From CAZXBB01 sp964638815 (GTDB taxonomy: Bacteria; Planctomycetota; Phycisphaerae; Phycisphaerales; SM1A02), in assembly GCA_964638815.1 (NCBI GenBank), contig CAZXBB010000429.1, forward strand, positions 1-27,810: a stretch of 27,810 nucleotides of DNA, in the 5' to 3' direction. The translations under genes were made by a program, and so were the position numbers. This document shows positions 15,604 through 22,942 of the stretch, piece by piece (position 1 is the first letter of the stretch; every line of letters begins with the position of its first letter). The notes under the pieces were generated by a model, which saw only the letters and a list, made by a program, of their open reading frames with translations, searched no databases and was not told where the DNA came from.

Positions 15604-15617
15604 CGCTCTCTCTCGTC
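15604..15617 (-). promoter_or_regulatory. Conserved leader element of PEP-CTERM-like gene A
   Basis: CGCTCTCTCTCGTC on the plus strand (GACGAGAGAGAGCG in the mRNA sense) recurs in the leader of the paralog at 16739-16752 as CGCTCTCTCTCATC. It lies between promoter and ribosome site in both, in otherwise dissimilar DNA. Function unknown. Confidence 0.5.
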
Positions 15618-15647
15618 CCACGGAGGCTGCCTTTTGGGAGCAACCGT

Positions 15648-15677
15648 TCTCTACCGTCCGACATGAGGATACGTCAA
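15648..15677 (-). promoter_or_regulatory. Promoter of PEP-CTERM-like gene A
   Basis: On the minus strand TTGACG (15677-15672) and TAGAGA (15653-15648) are separated by 18 nt. This gives a leader of about 110 nt before the GTG at 15527. Confidence 0.5.
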
Positions 15678-15761
15678 TCCGGGGTCCGTGCCAAGGGATA
15701 TTCCCGGAGACGGGACAACCGCCCACGTAAAGGCCGCAGGCGGGTCGCCCACGCCTGTGCG

Positions 15762-15804
15762 GCCTGCCCGCCACGTGCCTGCCCGGCCTGCGCCATGCCT
15801 GCCC
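15762..15804. repeat. Imperfect GCCTGCCC repeats in the PEP-CTERM intergenic gap
   Basis: GCCTGCCC occurs at 15762, 15777 and 15797, with further CCTGC copies around them. The gap between the two paralogs (15528-15933) otherwise holds the leader and promoter of gene A and the terminator of gene B, and no gene. Confidence 0.55.
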
Positions 15805-15873
15805 AGCCTGCCGCGCCGCTGACCATCCCCCGGTTGCCCCCAATTATTCACCCGCAATCGCTCGCGCGCAATG

Positions 15874-15900
15874 AAAAACCCCCGCACGAGCGAGGGCTTT
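15874..15900 (-). terminator. Rho-independent terminator of PEP-CTERM-like gene B
   Basis: On the minus strand a 10-bp stem (AAGCCCTCGC paired with GCGGGGGTTT, two G-T pairs) closes a 4-nt TCGT loop and runs into a T-tract. It lies 33 nt after the stop of the gene ending at 15934. Confidence 0.82.
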
Positions 15901-15933
15901 CCGTGGTGATGTCAGATAGTTCTCCGGCGGGGT

Positions 15934-16596
15934 TCAGCGGCGGCGACGCCGTCCGGCGAGGCCGGCCACGGCGAGGAGCGCGATCGCGCCCGGCGCCGGC
16001 GTGGGCGTCTCCTTGAGCGTGAAGATGCTGCCCTGACGAGCGTTGTTGATGTCGATCCAGAGCTGGCCGTTCGTCGCACCGTCGCCCGGGAACCAGAAGG
16101 TACCCGCCGCGACCGTGCCGCCGAAGATGTCCAGCCGCTGGTTGTCGGCCGTGAACGCGGCGTCGGTGAACGGGTCGATCGTCCAGCCGATCGGACCCGA
16201 ACCGCCCGAGTTCGCCGTCCGGACCCGGTTGAACGCGACCTCGCCACCATCGAGCAGGTCGAGGTGGAAGTCGTGCCAGTCGAATCCGGTGTTGTTGAAG
16301 ATGATCTCGTCGTCGATCACGATGTGCGACGCCGGGTTCATGCCGATCGCCTGGAACACGATCGGGATGGACGGGAAGACCCCGTTCACCGGTCCCTGCG
16401 TGAACTCGGCCGACTTCTGGATGAACAGCGCATCGTTGATCGGGTCGTACCCGAGCGAGTTGATGTCCACCAGACCGTCGAGCGAGTCGTCCCAGATAGC
16501 GCGCCATCCGCCATCAAGATCGACGAAACCACCGAGGGCGGGCCCGGTGAGGGCCAGCGTCAGTCCAGTGCCGATTGCTGCAATTGTCTTGACCAC
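15934..16596 (-). CDS. Secreted PEP-CTERM-like surface protein B
   Basis: 220 residues, a close paralog of protein A along its whole length: same opening GFVDLDGGWRA, same HIVIDDEIIFNN, GPIGWTIDPFTDAAF and FWFPGDGATNGQLWIDI blocks and the same C-terminal hydrophobic helix plus five Arg. It has a 6-7 residue insertion (near FTQGPVNGVFPSI) that A lacks, and a more divergent middle. The signal peptide is VVKTIAAIGTGLTLALTGPA. An extracellular, cell-surface location is expected; the function is unknown. Two adjacent GTG codons follow the AGGAGG at 16603-16608; the second (16596) has the better 6-nt spacing, the first (16599) only 3 nt. It has its own promoter (16791-16819) and terminator, so A and B are separate units made by gene duplication. 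Confidence 0.88.
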   Translation of the reverse strand: MVKTIAAIGTGLTLALTGPALGGFVDLDGGWRAIWDDSLDGLVDINSLGYDPINDALFIQKSAEFTQGPVNGVFPSIPIVFQAIGMNPASHIVIDDEIIFNNTGFDWHDFHLDLLDGGEVAFNRVRTANSGGSGPIGWTIDPFTDAAFTADNQRLDIFGGTVAAGTFWFPGDGATNGQLWIDINNARQGSIFTLKETPTPAPGAIALLAVAGLAGRRRRR

Positions 16597-16602
16597 CACG
16601 TT

Positions 16603-16608
16603 CCTCCT
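16603..16608 (-). promoter_or_regulatory. Ribosome binding site of PEP-CTERM-like gene B
   Basis: A perfect AGGAGG on the minus strand lies 6 nt before GTG 16596 and 3 nt before GTG 16599. It rules out the longer frame beginning at 16710. Confidence 0.75.
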
Positions 16609-16738
16609 ACGGAAAACCCGGACACACACAAGCACGAGACGGGCGACACGCGAAGCCGTTTCGAGCCTTTCTTCTTTTCTGTGTGTGCTTTCTTCCTTTG
16701 ACGAGCCCAAGAGCCGACCCGACGCCGCGGGCGTCGAC

Positions 16739-16752
16739 CGCTCTCTCTCATC
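16739..16752 (-). promoter_or_regulatory. Conserved leader element of PEP-CTERM-like gene B
   Basis: CGCTCTCTCTCATC on the plus strand matches the element at 15604-15617 at 13 of 14 positions. It lies about 35-45 nt inside the predicted mRNA. Next to it (16721-16735) is a perfect hairpin GACGCC-GCG-GGCGTC with no counterpart seen upstream of gene A. Confidence 0.5.
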
Positions 16753-16790
16753 TCAGGGCCGGGGCCGCGCTGGCCCTTCGGGTACAGAGA

Positions 16791-16819
16791 AGAATATGGG
16801 CGATCGAGTCTCTTGCCAA
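16791..16819 (-). promoter_or_regulatory. Promoter of PEP-CTERM-like gene B
   Basis: On the minus strand TTGGCA (16819-16814) and TATTCT (16796-16791) are spaced by exactly 17 nt, a good sigma70-type match. The leader before GTG 16596 would be about 190 nt. The gap 16597-16988 holds this leader, this promoter and the start region of the divergent carboxypeptidase gene. Confidence 0.68.
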
Positions 16820-16906
16820 GTATTTTCTTCGATATGTGGATAACCGGATTTGACCCGCAGAACGACCTCCCGGGGGCCCCCTCGCGGGCCGGACCCGGCG
16901 GTGAGC

Positions 16907-16924
16907 ATTCCATAAGTACGGAAT
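16907..16924. promoter_or_regulatory. Dyad in the divergent surface-protein/peptidase region
   Basis: ATTCC and GGAAT flank 8 nt in the gap between the divergent PEP-CTERM-like gene B and the carboxypeptidase gene. It could be an operator; with 5-bp arms the evidence is weak. No clear promoter for the peptidase is visible apart from a TAGGAT at 16952-16957. Confidence 0.3.
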
Positions 16925-16975
16925 CTGGATGCCCTTACGCCGAGGCGACGGTAGGATGGGACACGCCGGGAGGGT

Positions 16976-16983
16976 GGAGGAGG
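16976..16983 (+). promoter_or_regulatory. Ribosome binding site of the carboxypeptidase gene
   Basis: GGAGGAGG lies 5 nt before the ATG at 16989. It favours this start over an in-frame ATG at 16929. Confidence 0.75.
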
Positions 16984-16988
16984 CCGGG

Positions 16989-18620
16989 ATGAGGAGCAGA
17001 AAATTTTCTCGTCGGATGCAAAAAATCTCCCTCCCGGGGGCCTTGATGCTTGCGGCCGCGATCGCGGCGGCCCCCGGCCCCGCCGCCGGCGAGACCGGGC
17101 TGCGGCGGGTTGCGCTCTCCGGGGCGGATGGCCCCCGGGCCACCCGGGCGCTGCGGGCGGAAGGCTTCGACGTCCTGCCCGGCCCCGCCGGCAATGGCGT
17201 CGAGCTGGTCGTCACCGATGACGAGATCGCGGAGCTCCGGGCGCGCGGGTACGACGTGCACGTGCTCGAGCGAGGGCGTCCGCTGCGCCACGTGATCGCG
17301 GAGCGCCGGGCGGCGCGCGCCGGCGGCGTTCCGTCGGGCTACCCGGATCTCGCGGGCATCTACGCCGCGATGGCGCAGGCCGAGGCGGACCACCCCTCGA
17401 TCTGCCGTGTGGTCGACCTCACCGCACGCTACGGTGCGCCGCCGACCTTCGAGGGGCGCAACCTCCTGGCCGTGCGCATCTCCGACAACGTCGGCGTCGA
17501 CGAAGACGAGCCGGCGGTGCTGGTCGTGAGCGCGCATCACTCCCGCGAGATCGTGACACCGGTGATCGCGTTGCACGCGATCGCGCGGCTCACCGACGAC
17601 TATGGAGTCGATCCGGACATCACGGCTGCCGTAGACGACCACGAGATCTGGATCGCGCCGATGTGGAACCCCGACGGTTACGTCCACGTCTTCGAGGTCG
17701 ACAACCTCTGGCGGAAGAACCGGCGCGTCTTCGACACGGCGATCGGCGTCGATCTCAACCGCAACTATCCGTTTGGATGGTCCACGCCGTGCGCCGGCAG
17801 CGACAACCCGGGTTCGCAGACCTACAAGGGGCCCGACCCGGGTTCGGAGTCCGAGACGCGGACGCTCATGGCCTGGTCGCTCGAGCGGCACTTCGCCAGG
17901 GTGCTTGACTATCACTCGGCCGGCCGCCAGGTGCTCTGGGGCTACGCGTGCCTCGCCCATCCGTTCGACGCGTACCTCGAGGCGGAGGCGGCTGCGCTCG
18001 CGACCGTATCGGGCTACCAGGGGCGTGACCGCAGGCCGAGCGCGGAGGGCGAGCACTACGAATGGCAGCTTGGTGCGCGCGGCGCGTACGCGTTCCTGCT
18101 CGAGACGGCGACGATGTTCCAGCCCCTCTTCGATGACGCGCGAGCCGAGGCCGCCCTCGTCTTCCCCGGGATCCTCCACATGCTGCGCCTGCCGATCCCG
18201 CTCAGCGGCCACGTCACGGACGCGGTCAGCGGCCTGCCGGTGGTCGCCGAGGTGTGCGTCACGGATGTGACGTTCGAGAACGGCGAGGCGACGGCGAGCG
18301 GCGGACCCTTCGGACGCTATCACGTCTTCGCTCCCGCCGGCCCGTACCGCGTCGCCTTCGCGGCCGAGGGCTATCTCGAGCAGACGCACGACGTCGCGCT
18401 GGCCGACGGATCCGCCGCCGTGCGCGACGTCCGCCTGACGCCGCTGGCGTTTGTCGGCGACGTCAACCGCGACGGCACGGTCGACTTCGAGGACATCCAC
18501 CTCCTGCTGACGACCTGGGGTCCGTGCCCTGCGTCCCCGGAGACCTGTCCGGGCGACTTCGACGGCGACGGGCTGGTGGGATTCGCGGACGTCCTGCTCG
18601 CGCTCGCGAATTGGAGCTGA
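16989..18620 (+). CDS. Secreted M14 zinc carboxypeptidase with dockerin-like tail
   Basis: 543 residues. Signal peptide about 1-34 (basic start, LMLAAAIAAAPGPAAG). A short propeptide-like region precedes the M14 domain (about 118-400). Zinc ligands are visible as His184-x-x-Glu187 (HHSREIV) and His309 (DYHSAG). The substrate-binding Asn257-Arg258 are in DLNRNYPFG, and the catalytic Glu372 is in FLLETATMF. All key residues are kept, so it is probably an active peptidase that trims C-terminal residues outside the cytoplasm. A carboxypeptidase-regulatory-like beta domain follows (405-485), then two Ca-binding dockerin-like repeats: GDVNRDGTVDFEDIHLLL (490-507) and GDFDGDGLVGFADVLLAL (522-539), the second ending in NWS. 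The tail probably helps surface attachment or complex formation. Confidence 0.93.
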   Translation: MRSRKFSRRMQKISLPGALMLAAAIAAAPGPAAGETGLRRVALSGADGPRATRALRAEGFDVLPGPAGNGVELVVTDDEIAELRARGYDVHVLERGRPLRHVIAERRAARAGGVPSGYPDLAGIYAAMAQAEADHPSICRVVDLTARYGAPPTFEGRNLLAVRISDNVGVDEDEPAVLVVSAHHSREIVTPVIALHAIARLTDDYGVDPDITAAVDDHEIWIAPMWNPDGYVHVFEVDNLWRKNRRVFDTAIGVDLNRNYPFGWSTPCAGSDNPGSQTYKGPDPGSESETRTLMAWSLERHFARVLDYHSAGRQVLWGYACLAHPFDAYLEAEAAALATVSGYQGRDRRPSAEGEHYEWQLGARGAYAFLLETATMFQPLFDDARAEAALVFPGILHMLRLPIPLSGHVTDAVSGLPVVAEVCVTDVTFENGEATASGGPFGRYHVFAPAGPYRVAFAAEGYLEQTHDVALADGSAAVRDVRLTPLAFVGDVNRDGTVDFEDIHLLLTTWGPCPASPETCPGDFDGDGLVGFADVLLALANWS

Positions 18621-18660
18621 CCTGGAGCTGACCCGGAGCCGACCCGGAGCCGACCCGGTC
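18612..18660. repeat. 11-bp tandem array between convergent peptidase and transporter genes
   Basis: Four 11-bp units, TGGAGCTGACC twice and CGGAGCCGACC twice, at 18612, 18623, 18634 and 18645, plus a partial fifth. The peptidase stop TGA (18618-18620) is inside the first unit. The array reaches the stop codon of the opposite gene (18659-18661) and fills the intergenic space. Confidence 0.9.
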
Positions 18661-20011
18661 AGTCCGCGTCGTCCCTCGTCATTGCCTTCTGCCGTCTTCC
18701 GAGGAGGATGGCGAACGCGAGCCATATGAGCGACGCCGGTATCGCCACCTGGGCCGCGAGCGAGACGGCGCTGCCGATGGCCTGCGTGCCGGTGCGGAGG
18801 AAGACGCCGTCCACCGTCGCGCCGTAGACGTCACCGGCCCGGTGCACGAACGTGTCGAGAAAGTTCTTGGACTTGTAGCGATCCTCGCGCGACACGACCG
18901 TGAACAGGCTCTCCCGCGCGGGCTTCGCCAGGGCGAAGTTCGATCCGCGACGGCAAACCTGGAACATGATGAGCATCGTGATGGTCGGATCGAAGGCAAG
19001 CGCCGCGAAGCCGATCATCGTGACGACGGGGAGGATGGCCAGCGTCAGTCCGACGCCGATGCGCGAGATGATCCGGCCGGTGAAGAAGACCTGGACCACG
19101 AGCACCAGCACGTTCATGAGGACGTTGATGAGGGCGAACAGCTCCGTCCGCTCGTCGCGATCCGCGATCGATTCCGAGACGATCTGGCCCTGGATGAAAT
19201 AGGCGAACGTGGACGTGACGCTGTAGAGACCGAGGTAGCAGGCGATGCCCAGGAGATAGGGCGAGCGGAGCACGTGCGTGATGCCGCTGAGGATGCCGCC
19301 GGCGATGGGCTCGTCGGGGGCGCCCGGCGCGGGGGCCGTGCCCATCGCCGTAACGGGGCGCGGCCGGGTCGCGAGGCGGTTCAGGACGAGCACGCAGCCG
19401 CATGCCGCGATCAGCGTTCCGATCGAGAGCGGCAGGAGGTTGAGCTCGCCCACACGCGTGGCCATGGTCCCGACCGCCGACCCCGCAATCGCGCCGACCG
19501 TGCCGCCGATCCCGATCAGGCCGAACAGCCGCTTGCTCTGCTCCGTCCGGAACAGGTCCACCATGAACGACCAGAAGACGGAGACGACGAAGAGGTTGTA
19601 GACGCTCACCCAGACGTAGAACGACCGGGCGGCCCACCGCCCGGCATCACCGCCGACATGGTGGAAGACGATGAAGAAGCCCGCGAGGTTGGCCGCGAAG
19701 AAGAGGTAGGCGACCGGGATGAAGACGCCCCGGCGGAACCGGGCGACGAGAACCGAGAAGATGGGGCTCACGAGGAGCATCACGCCGAGGGTCACGATGA
19801 AGAGCCAGCGGAGCTCCCGGACGCCGCCGATCAGACCCATCGCCTCGCGGAGCGGGCGGATCGCGTAATAGCCGCCGAGCAGGAAGAAGAAATAGAGGCA
19901 CGACCAGAGGACGAGGGCGGTCTCGCCGGGGCGGATCTTCGTCACGCGCTCGAACAGACCCGGGTCGGGCGGAGTCGGGGCATTCGGGTTGGCGGCGTCG
20001 CGCGGGTCCAT
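18659..20011 (-). CDS. ATP/ADP-translocase-like (MFS-fold) membrane transporter
   Basis: 450 residues with 10-12 hydrophobic helices: about 33-50, 68-90, 97-118, 130-152, 165-183, 190-210, then a soluble loop (212-240) and a second set to the C-terminus. The segment YYAIRPLREAMGLIGG (48-63) after helix 1, with its conserved Arg, and NFALAKPARESLFTVV later on recall bacterial proteins related to the Tlc/NTT nucleotide carriers (COG3202-like). Exchange of nucleotides is not shown; many free-living bacteria carry such relatives with unknown substrates. It acts in the inner membrane. ATG 20011 has TAGTCT 10 nt upstream and no Shine-Dalgarno sequence. It is convergent with the peptidase and divergent from the Tat-exported oxidoreductase. 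Confidence 0.82.
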   Translation of the reverse strand: MDPRDAANPNAPTPPDPGLFERVTKIRPGETALVLWSCLYFFFLLGGYYAIRPLREAMGLIGGVRELRWLFIVTLGVMLLVSPIFSVLVARFRRGVFIPVAYLFFAANLAGFFIVFHHVGGDAGRWAARSFYVWVSVYNLFVVSVFWSFMVDLFRTEQSKRLFGLIGIGGTVGAIAGSAVGTMATRVGELNLLPLSIGTLIAACGCVLVLNRLATRPRPVTAMGTAPAPGAPDEPIAGGILSGITHVLRSPYLLGIACYLGLYSVTSTFAYFIQGQIVSESIADRDERTELFALINVLMNVLVLVVQVFFTGRIISRIGVGLTLAILPVVTMIGFAALAFDPTITMLIMFQVCRRGSNFALAKPARESLFTVVSREDRYKSKNFLDTFVHRAGDVYGATVDGVFLRTGTQAIGSAVSLAAQVAIPASLIWLAFAILLGRRQKAMTRDDAD

Positions 20012-20021
20012 GCGGGGGGTC

Positions 20022-20027
20022 AGACTA
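20022..20027 (-). promoter_or_regulatory. Start-proximal -10 box of the transporter gene
   Basis: TAGTCT on the minus strand lies 10 nt before the ATG at 20011, with only a C-rich stretch between and no ribosome site, fitting a leaderless mRNA. Confidence 0.42.
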
Positions 20028-20077
20028 GCCGCGAAGACACGGGAACGGGGAAGAAGATGTCCCCCGGGGGGTCCCGG

Positions 20078-20083
20078 TATCCT
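20078..20083 (+). promoter_or_regulatory. Possible -10 box of the Tat-exported oxidoreductase gene
   Basis: TATCCT lies 41 nt before the ATG at 20125, in the 113-nt divergent gap. A ribosome site GAGGA at 20111-20115 has 9-nt spacing to the start. Confidence 0.4.
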
Positions 20084-20124
20084 GCACGCACGCTACCGGC
20101 ACCGCCGAACGAGGATTCCGGAAC

Positions 20125-21342
20125 ATGCAGCCGCCGTCCCGAAGAGACTTCCTCCGCTCCACGTTGTGCGGGGGCGCGGCGCTCGGGCTGCCGGCCGACA
20201 CCCGGGCCGACACCCGGGTCGACACCCGGATCGACCCAGGGGCCGACACCCGGATCGACCCAAGAGCCGACACCCGGGTCGACCCAAGGGCCGCGTCCCG
20301 TCCCGCGCCGGGCCGCGCGCCGCGACCGCTGAAGCTGCTGATCCTCGGCGGTACGGGGTTCCTTGGTCCGCACACGATCGAGGCGGCGCTCGCCCGCGGG
20401 CACGCGATGACGCTGTTCAATCGGGGGCGTACGAACGAGGATCTCTTTCCCGATCTCGAGAAGCTCCGCGGGGATCGCGACCCGCGTCGCGGGGCGGGAC
20501 TGCGCGCGCTCGAGGGGCGCCGGTGGGACGCCGTCATCGACACGTCCGGCTACGTCCCGCGCGTCGTGAAGGCCTCTGCCGACCTGCTGCGCGACGCCGT
20601 GGATCAGTACGTCTTCATCTCGTCCGTGTCGGCGATCGCCGACACGAGCGTCCCCGGTGTCGACGAGAGCGCGCCCGTCACGACCATGACGGACGAGACG
20701 AACGAAGAGGTGACGAAACACTACGGGGCGCTCAAGGCCCTGTGCGAGCGGGCGGCGGAGACGGCGCTGCCGGGACGGACGACCAGCGTACGTCCCGGGC
20801 TCATCGTCGGTCCGCGCGACTACAGCGATCGATTCACCTACTGGCCGCTGCGGATCGAGCAGGGGGGCGAGGTCCTCGCCCCCGGCGATCACGACGATCC
20901 GGTCCAGTACATCGACGCCCGCGATCTCGCCGCGTTCATCGTCCGCACCGTCGAGGAGCGCGCGCTCGGCATCTACCACGCGACGGGTCCGACGACGCCG
21001 ACGAACATCGCCGAGCTGCTCTACGGCTGCAAGGCGGTGACGGGCGGAACCGCGACATTCACATGGGCGGACGCCGCGTTCCTCGCCGAACGCGGGATCG
21101 CGCCGTGGCAGGAAATGACCGTCTGGATCCCGCCGAAGGACGAGTTCGCTGGTTTCCACCGGATCAGCATCCGGCGGGCGGTCGAGGCGGGGCTTGCGTC
21201 GCGTCCGCTCGCGGAGACGGTGGCGGACACGCTCGCGTGGTACGAAGGCCTGCCGGAGCGACGGCGCGGGAACCGGCGGGCGGGGCTCGATCCGATGCGC
21301 GAGGCGGCGGCGCTCGAAGCGTGGCACGCGCTGCACGGGTGA
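20125..21342 (+). CDS. Tat-exported NAD-dependent epimerase/dehydratase-like (extended SDR) protein
   Basis: 405 residues. The N-terminus SRRDFLRSTLCGGAALGL (5-22) is a twin-arginine signal, so it is probably folded in the cytoplasm with its cofactor and then exported. Residues 24-56 are a repeat linker of Asp-Thr-Arg and Asp-Pro-Arg/Gly steps, encoded by 12-bp DNA units. The Rossmann domain begins at about 69 with LLILGGTGFLG (71-81). Ser166-Ser167 and Tyr200-x-x-x-Lys204 (HYGALK) supply the SDR catalytic set. The middle keeps RPGLIVGPRDY and QYIDARDLAAFIV as in sugar-nucleotide epimerase relatives. The substrate is unknown. ATG 20125 is chosen for the Tat motif and GAGGA site. An esterase gene follows 112 nt later on the same strand. 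Confidence 0.9.
   Translation: MQPPSRRDFLRSTLCGGAALGLPADTRADTRVDTRIDPGADTRIDPRADTRVDPRAASRPAPGRAPRPLKLLILGGTGFLGPHTIEAALARGHAMTLFNRGRTNEDLFPDLEKLRGDRDPRRGAGLRALEGRRWDAVIDTSGYVPRVVKASADLLRDAVDQYVFISSVSAIADTSVPGVDESAPVTTMTDETNEEVTKHYGALKALCERAAETALPGRTTSVRPGLIVGPRDYSDRFTYWPLRIEQGGEVLAPGDHDDPVQYIDARDLAAFIVRTVEERALGIYHATGPTTPTNIAELLYGCKAVTGGTATFTWADAAFLAERGIAPWQEMTVWIPPKDEFAGFHRISIRRAVEAGLASRPLAETVADTLAWYEGLPERRRGNRRAGLDPMREAAALEAWHALHG
20194..20289 (+). repeat. 12-bp (24-bp higher order) tandem repeat in the Tat-exported oxidoreductase gene
   Basis: Eight 12-bp units, GCCGACACCCGG (four copies), GTCGACACCCGG, and the variants ATCGACCCAGGG, ATCGACCCAAGA and GTCGACCCAAGG. From the fourth unit on they alternate two types, giving a 24-bp period. 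The frame is kept, coding Asp-Thr-Arg-x / Asp-Pro-x-x. Confidence 0.9.
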
Positions 21343-21418
21343 GCGCCGCGCCTTCGTGGGCGACGCGGGCGCCGGCCTCCCGGGGCGCCGAAGGGAGACG
21401 CGGGCGACCGCTCCCGAT

Positions 21419-21424
21419 TATGCT
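21419..21424 (+). promoter_or_regulatory. Possible -10 box of the acetylesterase gene
   Basis: TATGCT lies 30 nt before the GTG at 21455, with GGAG at 21444-21447 as ribosome site (7 nt). No clear -35 box is seen. Confidence 0.4.
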
Positions 21425-21454
21425 GCCGCCCGGTCCCGCACATGGAGTGAGCCC

Positions 21455-22918
21455 GTGAGTATCTCCCGCCCTCCCGTCGCGCTCGCCGCGCTCCTCCTCG
21501 TCGCGGGGACGCCCGCCGCGGGCGACGTCGTGCTCCCCTCGCTGCTCAGCGACGGCGTCGTCCTCCAGCGGCAGACCGACGCTGCCGTCTGGGGCTGGGC
21601 CGGCCCGCGCGAGGCGATCGAGGTCACCGCGTCCTGGTCGCGTACGCCCGTGGCCACCTTCGCCGACGATCGCGGGAGCTGGATCGTGGAGGTGCGCACC
21701 CCCGAAGCGGGCGGCCCGCACACGCTGACCGTGAAGGGCGACACGACGGTCACGGTGCGCGACGTGATGATCGGCGAGGTCTGGCTGGGCTCCGGCCAGT
21801 CCAACATGGAGATGCCGCTCGGCGACTTCGGCGGCGGCTACACCGGCGTCGTGAACAGCGAGGCGGAGATCGCGGCGGCGCAGGACCCGGACCTGCGGCT
21901 CTTCACCGTGGAGAACCGCGCGTCCGCGATGCCGCGGATCGACTGCCGCGGCGCGTGGCGCGCGTGCACGCCGGAATCAGCCCGCGGCTTCAGCGCGACG
22001 GCGTACTTCTTCGGGCGCGAGCTTCGGCGGACGCTCGGTGTGCCGGTCGGTCTCATCAGCGCGGACTGGGGCGGAACGCCGGCGCGTTCGTGGACGAGCG
22101 CGGAGGCGCTGGGCGCGTTCCCGCGGTACGAGGCGGCGCTCGCGCACCTGCGCGACATGGCGGACCCGGATGCGCGGGCGGTCGTCGTGCGGGAGCGGGT
22201 GGAGATCAGCGACGACATGCCGAGCACGCTGTTCAACGGCATGATCGCGCCGCTGACCAATCACGCGATCGGCGGCGTGATCTGGTACCAGGGCGAGTCC
22301 GACCGGCAACGCGCGGACCACTACCGCGAGCTCTTCCCGGCGCTCATCCGCGACTGGCGACGGCGGTGGGATCGCGGCGATCTCCCGTTCGGCTTCGTGC
22401 AGATCGCACCCTTCGGATACCGGAACGACGCCGGCGAGACGGCGGCATTGCGCGACGCGCAGGCGTCCGCGCTCGCGCTGCCGAACACCGGGATGGTCGT
22501 GACGCTCGACATCGGCGACCCCCGCGACATCCACCCGAAGAACAAGCAGGAAGTCGGCCGTCGCCTCGCCCGGTGGGCGCTGGCGCGGATCTACGGACAC
22601 GCCCAGATCCCGGACGCCGCGGGATCCGCGCGCCTGGCGGGCATGCGGCGAGCGGCGTCGGGCGCGTCACTCATCGTCGAGCTGGCCCCGGCGGGCGGGG
22701 CGCTCGCCTTGCGGCCGACCGCCGCGAACCCGTTCGAGATTGCCGGGACGGACGGCCGGTTCGGCCCCGCCGAAGCCGAGGTGCGCGAGGGTCGTCTCCT
22801 GCTGTGGTCCCCGGACGTCGCGGATCCGGTGGCGGTGCGATATGCGTGGTCGGCGGCGCCGGAGGCGGCCCTCTTCGACGATGGTCTCCCGGTGGCGCCC
22901 TTCCGCCTGGAGCGGTAG
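21455..22918 (+). CDS. Secreted sialate O-acetylesterase-like SGNH esterase
   Basis: 487 residues. The signal peptide (ALAALLLVAGTPAAG) ends near residue 23, and the mature part opens DVVLPSLLSDGVVLQRQTD, the usual start of this family. SGNH-type motifs: GSGQSNMEMP (112-121, nucleophile Ser116), GVIWYQGESD (274-283), and the Asp-x-His pair Asp358-Ile-His360 in DIHPKNKQEVG. A C-terminal beta domain follows. It should remove O-acetyl groups from sugars such as sialic acid or other acetylated glycans outside the cytoplasm; the real substrate cannot be read from sequence. GTG 21455 has GGAG 7 nt upstream. It is convergent with an SGNH gene (24-nt gap). Confidence 0.92.
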   Translation: MSISRPPVALAALLLVAGTPAAGDVVLPSLLSDGVVLQRQTDAAVWGWAGPREAIEVTASWSRTPVATFADDRGSWIVEVRTPEAGGPHTLTVKGDTTVTVRDVMIGEVWLGSGQSNMEMPLGDFGGGYTGVVNSEAEIAAAQDPDLRLFTVENRASAMPRIDCRGAWRACTPESARGFSATAYFFGRELRRTLGVPVGLISADWGGTPARSWTSAEALGAFPRYEAALAHLRDMADPDARAVVVRERVEISDDMPSTLFNGMIAPLTNHAIGGVIWYQGESDRQRADHYRELFPALIRDWRRRWDRGDLPFGFVQIAPFGYRNDAGETAALRDAQASALALPNTGMVVTLDIGDPRDIHPKNKQEVGRRLARWALARIYGHAQIPDAAGSARLAGMRRAASGASLIVELAPAGGALALRPTAANPFEIAGTDGRFGPAEAEVREGRLLLWSPDVADPVAVRYAWSAAPEAALFDDGLPVAPFRLER

Positions 22919-22942
22919 GCGGGACCCCGCGACCGGCGCACG

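Noticed and set aside
15532..15843. Minus-strand frame of 103 codons in the PEP-CTERM intergenic gap.
   Set aside because: It overlaps the predicted promoter and leader of gene A, has no ribosome site and has a shadow-like composition.
16935..18725. Minus-strand open frame (596 codons) opposite the carboxypeptidase.
   Set aside because: The peptidase has all zinc and catalytic residues; the antisense product has no recognisable feature.
20194..20289. Possible CRISPR-like array because of regular repeats.
   Set aside because: Units are 12 bp, contiguous without spacers, in frame and coding a linker.
18842..20332. Plus-strand open frame (496 codons) opposite the transporter.
   Set aside because: Charged, repetitive shadow composition (Asp/Glu/Arg/His); the transporter frame has regular membrane helices.
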